Shown here piece by piece: positions 1-11,195 of a stretch of DNA of 64,000 bases (positions within the stretch are counted from its first letter, which is position 1; each line of letters begins with the position of its first letter). The notes beneath the pieces are model-generated. The model saw only the letters and a list, made by a program, of their open reading frames with translations, did no database searches and was not told where the DNA came from. Both the position numbers and the translations under genes were made by a program. Source of the DNA: Asterias amurensis (taxonomy: Eukaryota > Echinodermata > Asteroidea > Forcipulatida > Asteriidae); NCBI RefSeq assembly GCF_032118995.1, contig NC_092659.1:14998177-15062176 (forward strand). The letters run 5' to 3'.

Positions 1-690
1 AACTACCTACACATAATTACAATGGATACTGAGTGCACACAGAAAACAATCTGAATTGAAGGTCATTAAATCCTTCCTACACAATCCTACACCTTCCTAC
101 ACTATCGTGGCAATTATCAAACACAAATCATTATCACTAATTAAGATCCCATGGGAATGGAATCCTGCTATAAATACACCTTAAGATACTTCATACACGT
201 ATCTCGCCTACAAGATCATCAAGATAGAAAACAACTTTTTTTTTTTGAGGGTTTCTCCTTCTGGCAATGGCTTATCGGTTTCAAGATACAAAGTGCGCAA
301 AGTATTTTTAGTAACGGGACGGCTGTTGTGGGTCCATTTATTGGGCTTTTGGCAATCATGGGAGCTATCGAATACAGACTCAAGTTTCTGGATATCACAT
401 TATTGGTAATTCCTTTCCTCTTGTTTTTATTTCAAGAAAATCACACCCAACGTGTGAAAGCTTCATCATGCTGCCTCCATCTTGGTCAAGTTCCTCGTAT
501 CGAATAAACAATAATGAGTGCTAATAATCATATTGCAAATATAGGAACCAGACTATTATGTTCTTCCGCCCTCAGTTTGGTATTATTTATCTCAATGGGA
601 GAAATTCAAGATGGCTACACCATGTAAAAGGTCCTACTTGCATTGGCCGCAAATGCTCAGATCAACAGGAATGGAAACATTACAAGGACT
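1..690. other. No gene recognised
   Basis: An open frame (151-507, 118 aa) covers part of it, but it has no domain, a T-run inside and no splice-bounded structure. I see nothing else supportable. Confidence 0.5.
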
Positions 691-840
691 GGGGTGGATT
701 TCACAAAGAGTTAGGACTAGTCTTATCTCGAGTTAGGACCAGTTACTCGTCCTAACTTAGGACCATCCATGCAATTTGTATATCTCCTAGGACTAGTCCT
801 AAGTTAGGACTAGTCCTAACTCTTTGTGAAATCGACCCCT
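691..840. mobile_element. Family B MITE (GATTTCACAAAGAGTTAGGAC ends)
   Basis: A 150 bp element, palindromic for most of its length: GGGGTGGATTTCACAAAG to CTTTGTGAAATCGACCCC, with ACTAGTCCTAAGTTAGGACT inside. Other copies: 6260, 26749, 26873, 46654, 47022, 63130. Confidence 0.8.
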
Positions 841-1199
841 GTACTCGTAGCGCACAACTTTCAGCCAGTGATACAAGTACATGTAGATCTTCATGTATGG
901 ATGACTTTTAATGAAAACAGAAGTTTTCCCCACAAAACAACTTTGCTGTTAGGGTTATGACCAATCCATTGCCCGTCCAGTGCTTGAAAATGAAGGGATC
1001 ATTCACAAAATCACAGGAAGGGCTTATAACTCAAAATGTGTACAGGACCACAGAACTGTTATTATAAGACCAGAGCCAAAATGAGAAGAAAAACAACTTG
1101 TTGTATGAGTTGAACTGGGGCATTGGTACTGGAATAATCTTTATTCAGTAGGCTTCTGTAACAGATGTTGTTTAATTTTGTTCTTTTGGTTTTTAAATT

Positions 1200-1562
1200 G
1201 TTTATTACCCATGGGTTTGAATCCCCAGCCGTGACACTTGTGTCCCTGAGCAAGACACTTAACCATTGCTTCGTCCTTCGGATGGGACCTTAAGCAGCTG
1301 GTCCCATGTGTTGTGTAACGCATGTAAAAGAACCCACTGCATGCACTTATCGAGAAGAGGAAGGGGTTCGCCCCAGTGTTCCTGGCTGTGGCTGCTGTAT
1401 GCGCTGTAGCATCATGTCATGCATGTAAACCATTACATTGTGTGCTAAGGATTAGATCTCATATATATCTCAAAATCTTCGTCCCACTCACCTTGTAGTG
1501 AAAATAATTGACGCTTTGTATCCTTAGGAAAGGCGCGTTATAAATACGTTTATTATTATTAT
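1200..1562 (+). mobile_element. tRNA-derived SINE, family S1 (5' truncated)
   Basis: Starts in the B-box region (GGGTTTGAATCCCC) and continues with the conserved body CCGTGACACTTGTGTCC, CAAGACACTTAACCATTGC, CTTCGTCCTTCGGATGGGA. It ends in GCGCGTTATAAATACG and an ATT repeat tail. The body is shared with the copy at 17951. Confidence 0.75.
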
Positions 1563-2483
1563 CCACGTACATGTACAATACCTTTAGGACTGATTAAAAG
1601 CTTTACTCTGAAATGCCAAATGGTACGGTATTTTATACTGACCTTTCAAAACACGCAATGTTTTTTGGAAATTTGACTTTGGCCTTACTCCTAAAACCTC
1701 ATCATTACCCTGTGCAAATAATGTAGACTTTGACCACTGAAATGGCATACAAAGTTCCCAGATCAAAGATAGCTTGGGAACTATATTGCAGGATTTAAAT
1801 TTAAATTGCAAGTACTTTTTTTATTGACGGTTTGACTGAGCGGTCTCAAAGAGGGCTTTGTTTTTGGAATTTAAAATGAAACGTTATGAAACTTATTGCA
1901 TAAATTCCTGTGAATGAAAAAAAACCAGAATAATGTATTTTAATAGGAGAATCAATGTGTGGTGAAGAGGTTTTCAACTAGTGGTTTAATCCCAACGAGG
2001 CCTGGTGCTTGATGATTTTACCAAGACGCAGTCTGTCTTATAAAAACAGGTGCAAGCTCGCGTGTCACGCCCATGTTTCAACACTTTTTACTGGTCATAA
2101 ACAAAGGTTTATACACACCCACGTGACGGGATCTCCACCAATAGGAATAGCGGAGCTGTCTGAGGTATTTATGAATAGATTTTAAATGCATCTAAACAAA
2201 AAAAAATAAGGCCTGCATGTATGTTTTACCCATTACATGGAAGTGTGTTGTGAAACCCTAGAAAACTCCAAGAGTCCTGCGAAAAAAAACCTCATCAGGC
2301 ATTGTTTTTTGGGTAGGATTTGAACCCCTGACCTATGACATACCTAGGCTAAAATGGATTCAAAAGGATATGGGCTGTTGCTGGTGATCAGGGTGCCGAT
2401 TTGAGCCCTTTCAGCTATTATATATTCTCTCCACTTCTGAAGGATGTTGGAGGATTTGGGTAACATACATGTAGTGTACATTT
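1563..2483. other. No gene or clear repeat
   Basis: AT-rich sequence with short frames only. GTAGGATTTGAACCCCTGACC near 2310 is tRNA B-box-like and may be a SINE relic. Confidence 0.4.
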
Positions 2484-3680
2484 TTAAAGCCAGTGGATAC
2501 TATTGGTAATTGGGTCTGTCCACACTAATGGGTCTTTTTGGTTCCAAAAGATAACTTTTTGGACTGTGACTGGGAGGGTACACAAAATACAACATTTTCC
2601 CCTGTATTTTGTTTTGTACAATTCTCTGCTGATAGTGAGTGTGCTTACCAAACAGTATAACAAATGTCTTATTATTTAAGAAGTTACCCAGTTTTCTTTA
2701 AGACACATTGTTTGTAACGAGGACAGACATTTTGTATTGGAATTGACTAGAAATGGATGACACAAATAATTAATTAATTGATTTACTCAAAGGTTAATTA
2801 AGTTAGACCCATTGCCCCTATTTTTATGGTTATCTGTAAAAACCAAGAGTACCTTGAGGTTTTTCAGCTGGTATGAATGTTTGTTTTTAACATGGACAGA
2901 CATATTGTGACAAATATCTGTCCATGTTACAAACCTAATATCTTCAAGATAATTCCCTGTAGTTTCTTGAGTACCCACGCAGATGTCTTGGTTTTGCCTG
3001 GAAACATTCTTTGCAGGGACAGCATTGTAGGGGACAACATTTTTGGCAATCTGTTTATATTATTATGCCTTTCTCACCATTTATGTACGAAATGTCTGTC
3101 CAACATTCCCCTGTTACAAACATAATCATCTTGAAGATGATCCCCAGTTATTGCTAAAATACAGATAAATGTGTCTTGCTCTTTGCAAACAAAAACCTTG
3201 AAGTGATTTGGAATGTGCATGGGAAAAAAGCTTGACAAAGCTCTTCTTGTTTATTTTTGTCAACCATTTATAAAAAAAAGTCACATCAAATGGTCCCATT
3301 AGTGTGGACAGACCCAATTGTCAAAGACCAGTCTTCTAACTTGCCTAACCTCACCAAATGCATTTAAAATAACAAACCTGTAAAAATTTGAGCTCGATTG
3401 GTCGTCAGAATTGCGAGATAACTATGAAAGAAAAAAACACCCTTGTCACACGAAGTTGTGTGCTATCAGATGCTTGATTTTGAGACCTCAAATTCTAAAC
3501 TTGTGGTCTCGAAATCAAATTTGAGGAAAATTACTTTTTTCTCGAAAACTACTCCACTTCAGATGGCGCCGTTTCTCACAATGTCTTTTACTACCACCCT
3601 CTCCCCATTACTTGTCACCAAGTAAGGTTTAATGCTAATAATTATTTTGAGTAATTACCAATAGTGTCCACTGCCTTTAA
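2484..3680. mobile_element. Family A MITE split by a second inverted-repeat element
   Basis: The outer ends are TTAAAGCCAGTGGATAC and GTGTCCACTGCCTTTAA. The left 30 bp and the right 365 bp form one family A copy. Between them, 2513-3316 is an 800 bp element with inverted ends TGGGTCTGTCCACACTAATG. This is a nested insertion. Confidence 0.75.
2513..3316. mobile_element. About 800 bp inverted-repeat element (ends TGGGTCTGTCCACACTAATG)
   Basis: Termini are exact inverted copies of about 21 bp. Inside, TGTCCATGTTACAAACCTAA at 2920 and TGTCCAACATTCCCCTGTTACAAAC near 3098 are diverged repeats. There is no transposase-like frame, so it is a non-autonomous element. Confidence 0.6.
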
Positions 3681-3729
3681 AAGCAAACAGGCCTATAGTG
3701 TACATTGTATAACTTGGTTTTTGCCCGAT

Positions 3730-3910
3730 GTATGTTTAAAAGCACTGTACATTGTACTTTCCCAAGCTCAGTGAAAAAATCCATAATACTTGAGTGGGGT
3801 TTGAACCTACAACCTTTAGGTTGTCCTACCACTAAACAACTGAGCTAGCCTTATACATAGAGGCAGTTCAAATCATTAGCAGCAGATGCCACAAGAGTTT
3901 TTGGTTTGAA
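3730..3910 (-). mobile_element. Degraded S2 SINE
   Basis: CACTGTACATTGTACTTTCC, GGGTTTGAACCTACAACC and CACTAAACAACTGAGCTAG follow the S2 order of body, B box, A box on the minus strand. It is strongly diverged. Confidence 0.45.
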
Positions 3911-4250
3911 TCATACCTGATTTACCTGTGGATTTTATTTTCCACAGAACTCAGAAAACCACTTATATGAGTATAAAGTGCTTTTTTTAAACACATGCTG
4001 TGAGGGTAAAATTAATAATATTTCTTTATCCCCGATGCTAGAATAAACATCTCATCAAACAGGCCTGGTTTGTTGTGTCAGGGTTATAAAATGAAGAGTT
4101 ATTTTCAGGCAACAATCAGCTTCTGTTCACATTCATTTCATTTGATGTGTTTTCAGGCGAGCAGTAATGAGCCAAGCAGGACAAAAACCCATCAGAGAAT
4201 CAGCTTCTCAGCTGATAATATATTTTAAAACAATATGCCAGATGGTACAG

Positions 4251-4650
4251 TTTATTTGTTTGTCGCATGTATTATTTTACTGTTTTTCAATTTGGGTTTA
4301 TTTTATTTTTAAAAAATGTTCAGAGATTTATGCAGTAGGGCCTATAAATATGGCTTTAGGCATTTTACCTTCAAAATCACAGTGCAATCTACAGTTTATT
4401 TGTTTGTCACATGTATTGTTTTCTGTTTTTCAATTTGGGTTTGCTTTATTTTTAAAATGTTCAGAGATTTATGCAGTAGGGCCAATAAATATGGCTTTAG
4501 GCATTTCACCTTCAAAATCACAGTGCAATCTACAGTTTATTTGTTTGTCACATGTATTGTTTTCTGTTTTTCAATTTGGGTTTGCTTTATTTTTAAAATG
4601 TTCAGAGTTTTATGCAGAAGGGCCTATTAGGCATTTTACCTTCAAAATCA
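4251..4650 (+). repeat. 141-144 bp tandem repeat, about 2.8 copies
   Basis: TTTATTTGTTTGTC starts units at 4251, 4395 and 4536. Units are over 90% alike and end in CAGTGCAATCTACAG. The unit is close to a multiple of three, so two overlapping frames (4167-4658 and 4316-4630) stay open through all copies. The translated repeats have no recognisable domain. Confidence 0.85.
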
Positions 4651-4883
4651 CAATGTAATCAAAATATGAATTACAGCTTTACACTTTCATACTAGCAGCG
4701 AGAACACTTTCTGTTCTCCTATGCTAAGAATTGTCTCACCAGACAAAATACGCCAGGGGCGGCCTCCACACAGGATCTCTGATTTCCATTGGTAATCACC
4801 CGTAAAAAGTACCAGCAATAACAGCTTTTGATAGAAACCTTCTATCGATAGTAAGCATTTACAAAATAGCTTCACTTCTTTTC

Positions 4884-5270
4884 TTAAAGGCAGTGGACAC
4901 TATTGGTAATTACTCAAAATAATTATTAGCATAAAACCTTACTTGGTAATGAGTAATGGGGGAGATGATGGTAGTATAAGACATTACGAGAAACGGCTCC
5001 CTCTGAAGTGAGGTAGTTTTCCGAGAAAGGAGTAATTGTCCACAGATTTGATTTCAACACGTAAAGTTTAGAATTTGAGGTCCTGAAATCAAGCATCTGA
5101 AAGCACACAATTTCATTGGACAAGGGTGGTTTTTTTCATTATTATCTCGCAAGTTTGATGACCGATTGAGCTCAAATTTTCACAGGTTTTTTTATTTTAT
5201 GCTTATGTTGAGATACACCAACTGAAAAGGCTAGTCTTTGACAATTACCAATAGTGTCCACTGCCTTTAA
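4884..5270. mobile_element. Family A MITE (full length)
   Basis: About 387 bp with inverted ends TTAAAGGCAGTGGACACT and AGTGTCCACTGCCTTTAA, TTAA at each side. It is flanked by an 80 bp direct repeat (4803-4883 and 5270-5350). Confidence 0.85.
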
Positions 5271-5740
5271 AAGTACCAGCAATAGTAGCTTTTGATAGAA
5301 ACCTTCAATCGATAGTAAGCATTTACAGTAATAATTTCACTTCTTTTTTTAATGTATCATCCCTACAAAACATGCCAAATTTTGTATAATTAAATATTCA
5401 GCTGTCGTTTTTTGTGATGTGCCTTGAAACACTATGGAAACAACAAGCAATTTCTATGATATAAGCACATTTTCAATAATCCAGACGAAGTCTGCAAATC
5501 ATGCAGGACTCACGTACGTTTTGTTTACACTGTCAATGCGTGCTAAGATGCTAATTTTTCTGTTGAAATCCATTCAGAGATGTTTTCACAGTCAACAGAA
5601 AAGCTTTTCAACACGTAAGGGCCAATTAACTCAAACAAACAGCGTTTGTAAACCTTCACTCTCAACCTTGCTTATGCTGGTTTTTTTAACAGCCCTTCAC
5701 AACTATTTTTCCTTAGTGATGAACAACTCTTGGAGATAGG

Positions 5741-6088
5741 ATTTGAGGCATTGCATGGTGGGGTATCAATATATATTTGGTTTCGACTGGCTTGCTCTAG
5801 TCATCGTCAGGAGCAAGCTAGTCGAAACGTTGAGACCAATTCCGAACTGACTCCGCGGCAGTACAGTTATTACGATCCTATAAGCTAAAGTAGTAGTCCA
5901 GTCAAATTTCTATACCATCCGCCCTGTAGTTATAAAGCAGGATAGTTCTTTTCAGAACTGAGAAGTCTCCCGAACCTCCGATTTTCTACTCCACTGCAGT
6001 AGAATAAAGCAAGACAGTTCCCTAAGAACAACTCTACCTGGCAAGTAGATTACACACATGGTGTTACCGCAAACCAAATATATAACTC
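5741..6088. mobile_element. Retroposon-like insertion with 13 bp target duplication and a strong hairpin
   Basis: AACTCTTGGAGAT lies at 5728-5740 and again at 6089-6101. The insert has ATATATTTGGTTTCGAC near the left and GCAAACCAAATATAT at the right. A hairpin with a 17 bp stem (GGTTTCGACTGGCTTGCTC with its partner GAGCAAGCTAGTCGAAAC) lies near the left end. Confidence 0.5.
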
Positions 6089-6259
6089 TTGGAGATTTAT
6101 ACATTATCAGGGATGAGTTTTGACAGTTGTAAAATACAGAATTATTGTGGACAGGTTGTTAGGTTGTGTCACAAAGCCTGCCCTGGGTACTAACCACTAT
6201 ACACTGTACTTGGCTCAAGTTTTATAATGTTTCATAGTGACCCGCATGGAAGTTCAGCA

Positions 6260-6425
6260 GGCGATTTCACAAAACGCTAGGATCAATCCAATCTCGAGTT
6301 AGGACGAGTAACCCGTCCTAACTTATGATGGGTTTGATGCGTCCTGAAGTATTTGGATACGGAATTGAACCCGTCCAAAGTCCTAAGATTAATCCTAAGT
6401 TAGGAAGAGTTTGGTGAAATCGACT
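6260..6425. mobile_element. Family B MITE, diverged
   Basis: GGCGATTTCACAAAACGC to GAGTTTGGTGAAATCGAC, with the CCTAACTT/AAGTTAGG palindromic core. Confidence 0.65.
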
Positions 6426-7067
6426 GCAGCTCACATTACTTAGGCATACTGCATTAGTAGGAGTACGTCGTATACTAGGAGTACTCCATTACAAATTGGC
6501 GATGAGATTAAAACATATATTTTGACAAATTCCTGAAAAATGGCTTTTGGTTGTAGTAGGCCGTACAATTCAAGAGGTAACAGACTCTGGGCACTACCGG
6601 AAATGCATTATTAAAAGTTCATGGACAGTACTATGAATTATTCTCCCTATTGGTGATTGCTTTCTTCTTTCAAGGTAAATCAAAAGGAGCAACGAAATTC
6701 GAGAAAAATCCTAAAAGAAATTACATGCCTCAATTTAAAAGAGCTTCTCACATTATTTGTCAGGACAACACCTACTACACTAGCTGTGGATTCTCTTCAA
6801 TGACTGTCCTTCAAGTAAACCATCGTTTATTTTCAGAACCACCCAAACTCATTACAGATAGTCATTACATGGTGTTACCGCAAACCTTTCTATTGTATTT
6901 CCACCATGCAAAGTTTCACATCCTATTAATACGTACACTGTTGGCAAAGACCAGGAGAAGGGAAGCAATTGCCTCCACACCCTTCAACAGTCACCAACAT
7001 GAACAAAGATCAAGAGCATGAAATTGATTATTTCCAACACCTCTGGTCCAACACCTGTAGTTCAAAA

Positions 7068-7242
7068 GCCCGGTCACTGAGGCCCCGATAACGAGAACGA
7101 AAACGAGAACAATAAAAATGCACGCTCGCGATTGGTTGAATTGCTTCACACAGAAAACGTCCACGCTCATTCAACCAATCAAGGGCGTGCATTTTTATCG
7201 TTATCATTTTCGTTCTCGTTATCGTGGCCTGTGTGACCGGGC
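7068..7242. mobile_element. Foldback MITE (GCCCGGTCAC ends)
   Basis: GCCCGGTCAC to GTGACCGGGC. Inner arms CGATAACGAGAACGAAAACG and AAAAATGCACGC pair with the right side. A degraded relative lies at 32122-32250 (CGATTGGTTGAATAAGC). Confidence 0.75.
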
Positions 7243-7370
7243 CTTTAGGGGTCACAAATAGGTACAATGTACCAGGCAACTTTGACCATGGGTGGGGCAG
7301 TCTCCTTCACCTCTAGTCCAACGTCTGTATTTTAAGGGTCACAAAAACAAAGTACGAGGCAAAGACCAGA

Positions 7371-7515
7371 GGCTGATTTCACAAAGCAATAACATTCATC
7401 GCAAGACAAATTATCAGTGTTACCATTAGTGATTTGTATTGTGACATCACTGTACTTAGCAACTGGGATCGATTTGCACTTAAAATCAATCTCAATAATC
7501 TTTGTGAAATCAGCC
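7371..7515. mobile_element. 145 bp MITE (GGCTGATTTCACAAAG ends)
   Basis: GGCTGATTTCACAAAG to CTTTGTGAAATCAGCC. The ends resemble family B but the middle is unrelated. Confidence 0.65.
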
Positions 7516-8155
7516 CCAGGGACATGACAGCAATTGCCCTCACCACCTCTCTAGTCCAATACCTGAACTTTAAGGGTTACAAACAGGTATAATAAATAAG
7601 GCAAAGTGACGGGGCAGAGCAGCAACTACCTCCACCACTTCCAATCCAGCACAAGCAGTGTTCTAATTTATTGTTATTTCAGAAACTAGGAAAATTACTG
7701 CAATACCAGACCACAACAAACAATTTTAAAAACTTGTAGGTGACCATAGATGGCAGCAAAACAAGGACTCGCTGTCGATGCAAGCATGGAGGTACATGTA
7801 GAAATAAAAAATGCATGAGTGAAAGTACTGATTCTTGTCTTTTGTTTTGTCATGCCTGCACTACTAACAACCACAAATCATTTTTTAGGTTATACTTGTA
7901 AGTAAAGTACCATGAATTTCGTCTAAAAAATAGTATTAAAATATAAAAATGGTTAACAATTACCGCTTTAAATAATACATGTTGATGTAGCTGGATAAGG
8001 AAGGAGGAAGCATTAATTTCCAAGCAACAATATGCTGACCCCACTACCATTTCTAATATTATGAAAAACAGAAAACTATTTACCAGATAAGATTGTTAGA
8101 TTAAATAGATGGTCATCCTGCCTGGGTGTGAAAAGCGGCAATCGGATGTAACCTA

Positions 8156-8177
8156 CCCCCCCCCCCCCCCCCCCCAC
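8156..8177. repeat. Poly-C run
   Basis: About 20 C in a row, 150 bp past the donor of the minus-strand exon at 8330. Similar homopolymers: A-runs at 10261-10280 and 10305-10319, C-runs at 21794-21827. Confidence 0.9.
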
Positions 8178-8329
8178 CCCTCCACTCAAACAGTTTTCTA
8201 TCCTCCCTAGGCCCTAGGACTGTTTTCATATTTTACTTCAACCATTTTATTTGTCGAGCCCCCTTTAATGTTGTTTTAACAATGCTGAATTAAAAATAGG
8301 TCATAATAGGATTGGATTTAATGGTTTAC

Positions 8330-8517
8330 CTTGTGCCCTGTTTCTTGCTATCGTTGGCATCACCGCCAGAGGCCGGTCCGTTCGTCTTCTCGTCACTGTC
8401 CGCCGGGGGCGATTTTGGGACGACTGACGGCATAGTGCACGGTGCGATCACGGTCTCCTTGTCACCCCCTTCGTGGTCATCGGTGGACGCTAGCAACTGA
8501 CCTCCTATGGTCGTCAT
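8330..8517 (-). CDS. Probable first coding exon of an unidentified gene, partial
   Basis: From ATG at 8515-8517 the minus strand is open for about 62 codons and ends at a donor (ACAAG|GTAAAC). The peptide starts MTTIGGQLLASTDDHEGGDK and is rich in Ser, Asp, Gly, Pro and Lys, as for a disordered N-terminus. The exon is more GC-rich and CpG-rich than its surroundings and adjoins a CpG-rich promoter-like stretch. I do not recognise a family. No further exon was found between 1 and 8329, so the rest would lie beyond the left edge or in exons too small to see. Confidence 0.45.
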
Positions 8518-9060
8518 ACTGCTGGTCAGGCAAGGTCGAATCGGTCTCGATAAAAATAAACGATTTGAGGTGATAACTTGAAAAGAAAGTTCCGCTTATT
8601 CTGAGACTTTTCCGTATGCAAACCTTGAATGCAAATTCAGTACGACAGAAAAACAAACCAAACAACACTCAACAGTTCACACGGCCCGGCAGCAGGCAGC
8701 AGAAGACAACAGGAAATCACGGCGAATATACCTCTAATCTTGGTCCCGATCTTGACTTTTAATACCACCTGAGATGGATCAGTTACCACCACGGCCGGTA
8801 TCGAGATGCCGCTCCGTGGATTTTGCGAGAAAATAGGGAGAATTTCCGTTCAGATTTATGCACCAGAATCTGTACTGTCTCTCCCTTCTCGGCCCGTCCC
8901 ACACACACATCAATAGAGACGTGACGTAGTCTGGGTTACGACGATTCTATCCGGGAGTGTACGGCGGGTGTGTGTGTATTTTATCGTACACAGATGGGGC
9001 GGAAATCAGATGAGAGCCATTTTTTTTGCACGTCGTCCTATCGTAGGCGGAGCTAGCGAT
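8518..9060 (-). promoter_or_regulatory. CpG-rich promoter-like region upstream of the exon at 8330-8517
   Basis: CpG and GC density rise here compared with the AT-rich surroundings, and the change starts at the putative first coding exon. No TATA box stands out. It could equally serve a divergent plus-strand transcript, but none is seen. Confidence 0.4.
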
Positions 9061-11027
9061 ATCCGGTAAGGAGGGTGGGGGAACTGTACACACAGCGCAT
9101 CTCCCTTAATAATAGACAAGTATTATTGTTTTCCATAGCTGCTTATAAAGCTAGCACAACTTGGATTATTCTTATGAGAATAGATGCAAGCGAAAATAGA
9201 ATTTCACACATCTGTGATGTAGTACCTGCTCATTGCGTTGCAGAAAAAAATAATTTTATTCACCTGTCTGTCAAGCTTTTGATTTTCAGCTTGCAGCTCT
9301 TATTTATGGCACTGCTTACAAATCTATTTTAAAAAACCTAATAATTCTTTTGTTTACAAAAAGGATTTCAATTATTTCAAAATCAAATTGTTTTCATCAG
9401 TCTCTACCGATCGATTTAATTAAATAATATTGAAACACTTCACTTTTTATCTTGCGATAGCGGCGATTTGAAAACAGTAGTAAACAACTATGAATTTACT
9501 TCCCGGCCACAGGACTTTTATTTGTTCATGTATAGTCCCGCCGAAAAACGATTATGAGGCTATGCTGAAGATACTTTTTTTAAATGCAAGTTCGTCCCAA
9601 ACAAGTAAAGCCACTCTTGGTCGGGAGAGAACTCAGGGGAGCTGAAGGTAGGAATTGATATTCGGCATTATAGGATGGAGGCAGGGAGTTCCAAAGAGGG
9701 GGAGTATATTATGGAATAAGCTGTTGGGTGATGACTCGAGCTCCTTGTTCTACATCTCATCAGCTGCAACAGTTTCTTCCTCCATGAACAGATCAAGAGT
9801 GCGGATGATATAAGAAGCAGAAATCATCAGCATCCTACTGATGCATACTTCTAATAAAGTATTCAACGATGTTGTTTCGAGTGATTGAGCATATAGGAGG
9901 AAGCCTATTGGAAACATTTCTTACAATTTTTTAACGACAATTGCTCGTTAATTTAAAGTTGGCCCTTGTAATTTTAGTATCGGTGTGGATAGGAGTCCCT
10001 GGGGTTCTGTCGTCCCGAGCTGTGTACTTATTGTGAAAGCGCCCTCTTTTGAATCCTTCTTCTCCATGCCTATGTTAATCCCCCATTAGCCTGAACGTCT
10101 GACGTCATTCTTCGAGGCTTCTTGCGGATAAAGACAGGGGCCCAGTCTAATCCCCCATTGGGTTGGGGGACAGAATCTCTCAGTCTGGGACCTTGGGATC
10201 ATAATCATAATTCTATTGATTTATTATTACTTTTTTTAAGTCGCTGCCACCCCTCCCCCCAAAAAAAAAAAAAAAAAAAATCGCCGCAAAAGAAAGTCGC
10301 CGCAAAAAAAAAAAAAAAATATGCTCCACCCCTCATATAGCCAGCCAGGCATCTGCATCTTAAAAGGGATAGATGACAATAATATTATAAACTGCAATGA
10401 GGGAAACTTGAATGGTAACTTTTGAATGATTTTGGTTGTCACTGTTTATTACTTTAAATTACCACCTTTCTGTCTTTGTCTCTTTTGTCTTTCTCTAATC
10501 TTTTAAAAGTAGAAAATCATAGTTTCCAACATCCACCCAAAACCCACGAAAAGGTAAAACTTTTCACTGAATGGATTTTAAAGGCTGTGTGAAATGTCGC
10601 CCTCAATCGGTGAGATAGTAATGACATAACGGGTAAACTGTACTTCATTAAAAAATGACGTGAGAGAACGGGTACCAGCAATCAGTAAGCAAGGGTTTCG
10701 GTAATTACCGACAACCAGCGGCAATACACAACAACACACAAATTGCTACCCTCATCTTCACAGATACCTTCAACAGGTAGTGGAAATTAATCCTCTCAAC
10801 ATATTTCAACGTGAAAGTATAAGAGCCAGACACAGGATGTTTTATAAAAATCCAGAAAATGTGTTTTTTAACCCCGCAATTTGTGCCATGCTGCATCTCT
10901 TTTAGAGGGTAGAGGAGGTGGTGTGACACATTTTTTACCATTACTTTTATAAGTTGACGCATGCTGACGCGAATTATCGGTAGTTTACTAGAAATCCCGT
11001 ATATCGTCCGCCGTCTAGTCTTCCGGT
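9061..11027. other. Intergenic, no gene recognised
   Basis: 9560-9900 has GGAATTGATATTCGGC and GGGAGTTCCAAAGAGGGGG, which look like old retroelement or gene-relic sequence, but no frame survives. 10255-10320 is A-rich low complexity. Confidence 0.4.
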
Positions 11028-11195
11028 GTTGTGACTTTTGATCCAGCTAATAATAACAGGCCTCTTTCATGAAACCTGTTTGATTTAAGTTTCTGGTTTT
11101 GCCATGATAACAACTATAACAGTATCATCAGATGTCAAGTGATATTCCAAGATAGTTGACGTTTAATTTTGAGTTGAGATCTGAACTTCTTCACC
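11028..11195 (+). promoter_or_regulatory. Probable ATG3 core promoter and 5' UTR
   Basis: The stretch just before the ATG3 start is CpG-containing and carries an ETS-type CTTCCGG box near 11030-11036, common in TATA-less housekeeping promoters. No TATA box is seen at a sensible distance. The transcription start cannot be fixed from sequence. Confidence 0.35.

Noticed and set aside
151..507. 118-aa frame near the left edge
   Set aside because: Contains a T-run-encoded FFF stretch, no recognised domain, no supporting exon borders.
4167..4658. 163-aa repeat protein
   Set aside because: Arises from a 141 bp AT-rich tandem repeat; no conserved features; a second frame is open as well.
6650..7021. 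123-aa frame
   Set aside because: No family similarity by eye; contains repeat words (CATGGTGTTACCGCAAAC) seen at 6058; weak composition for coding.
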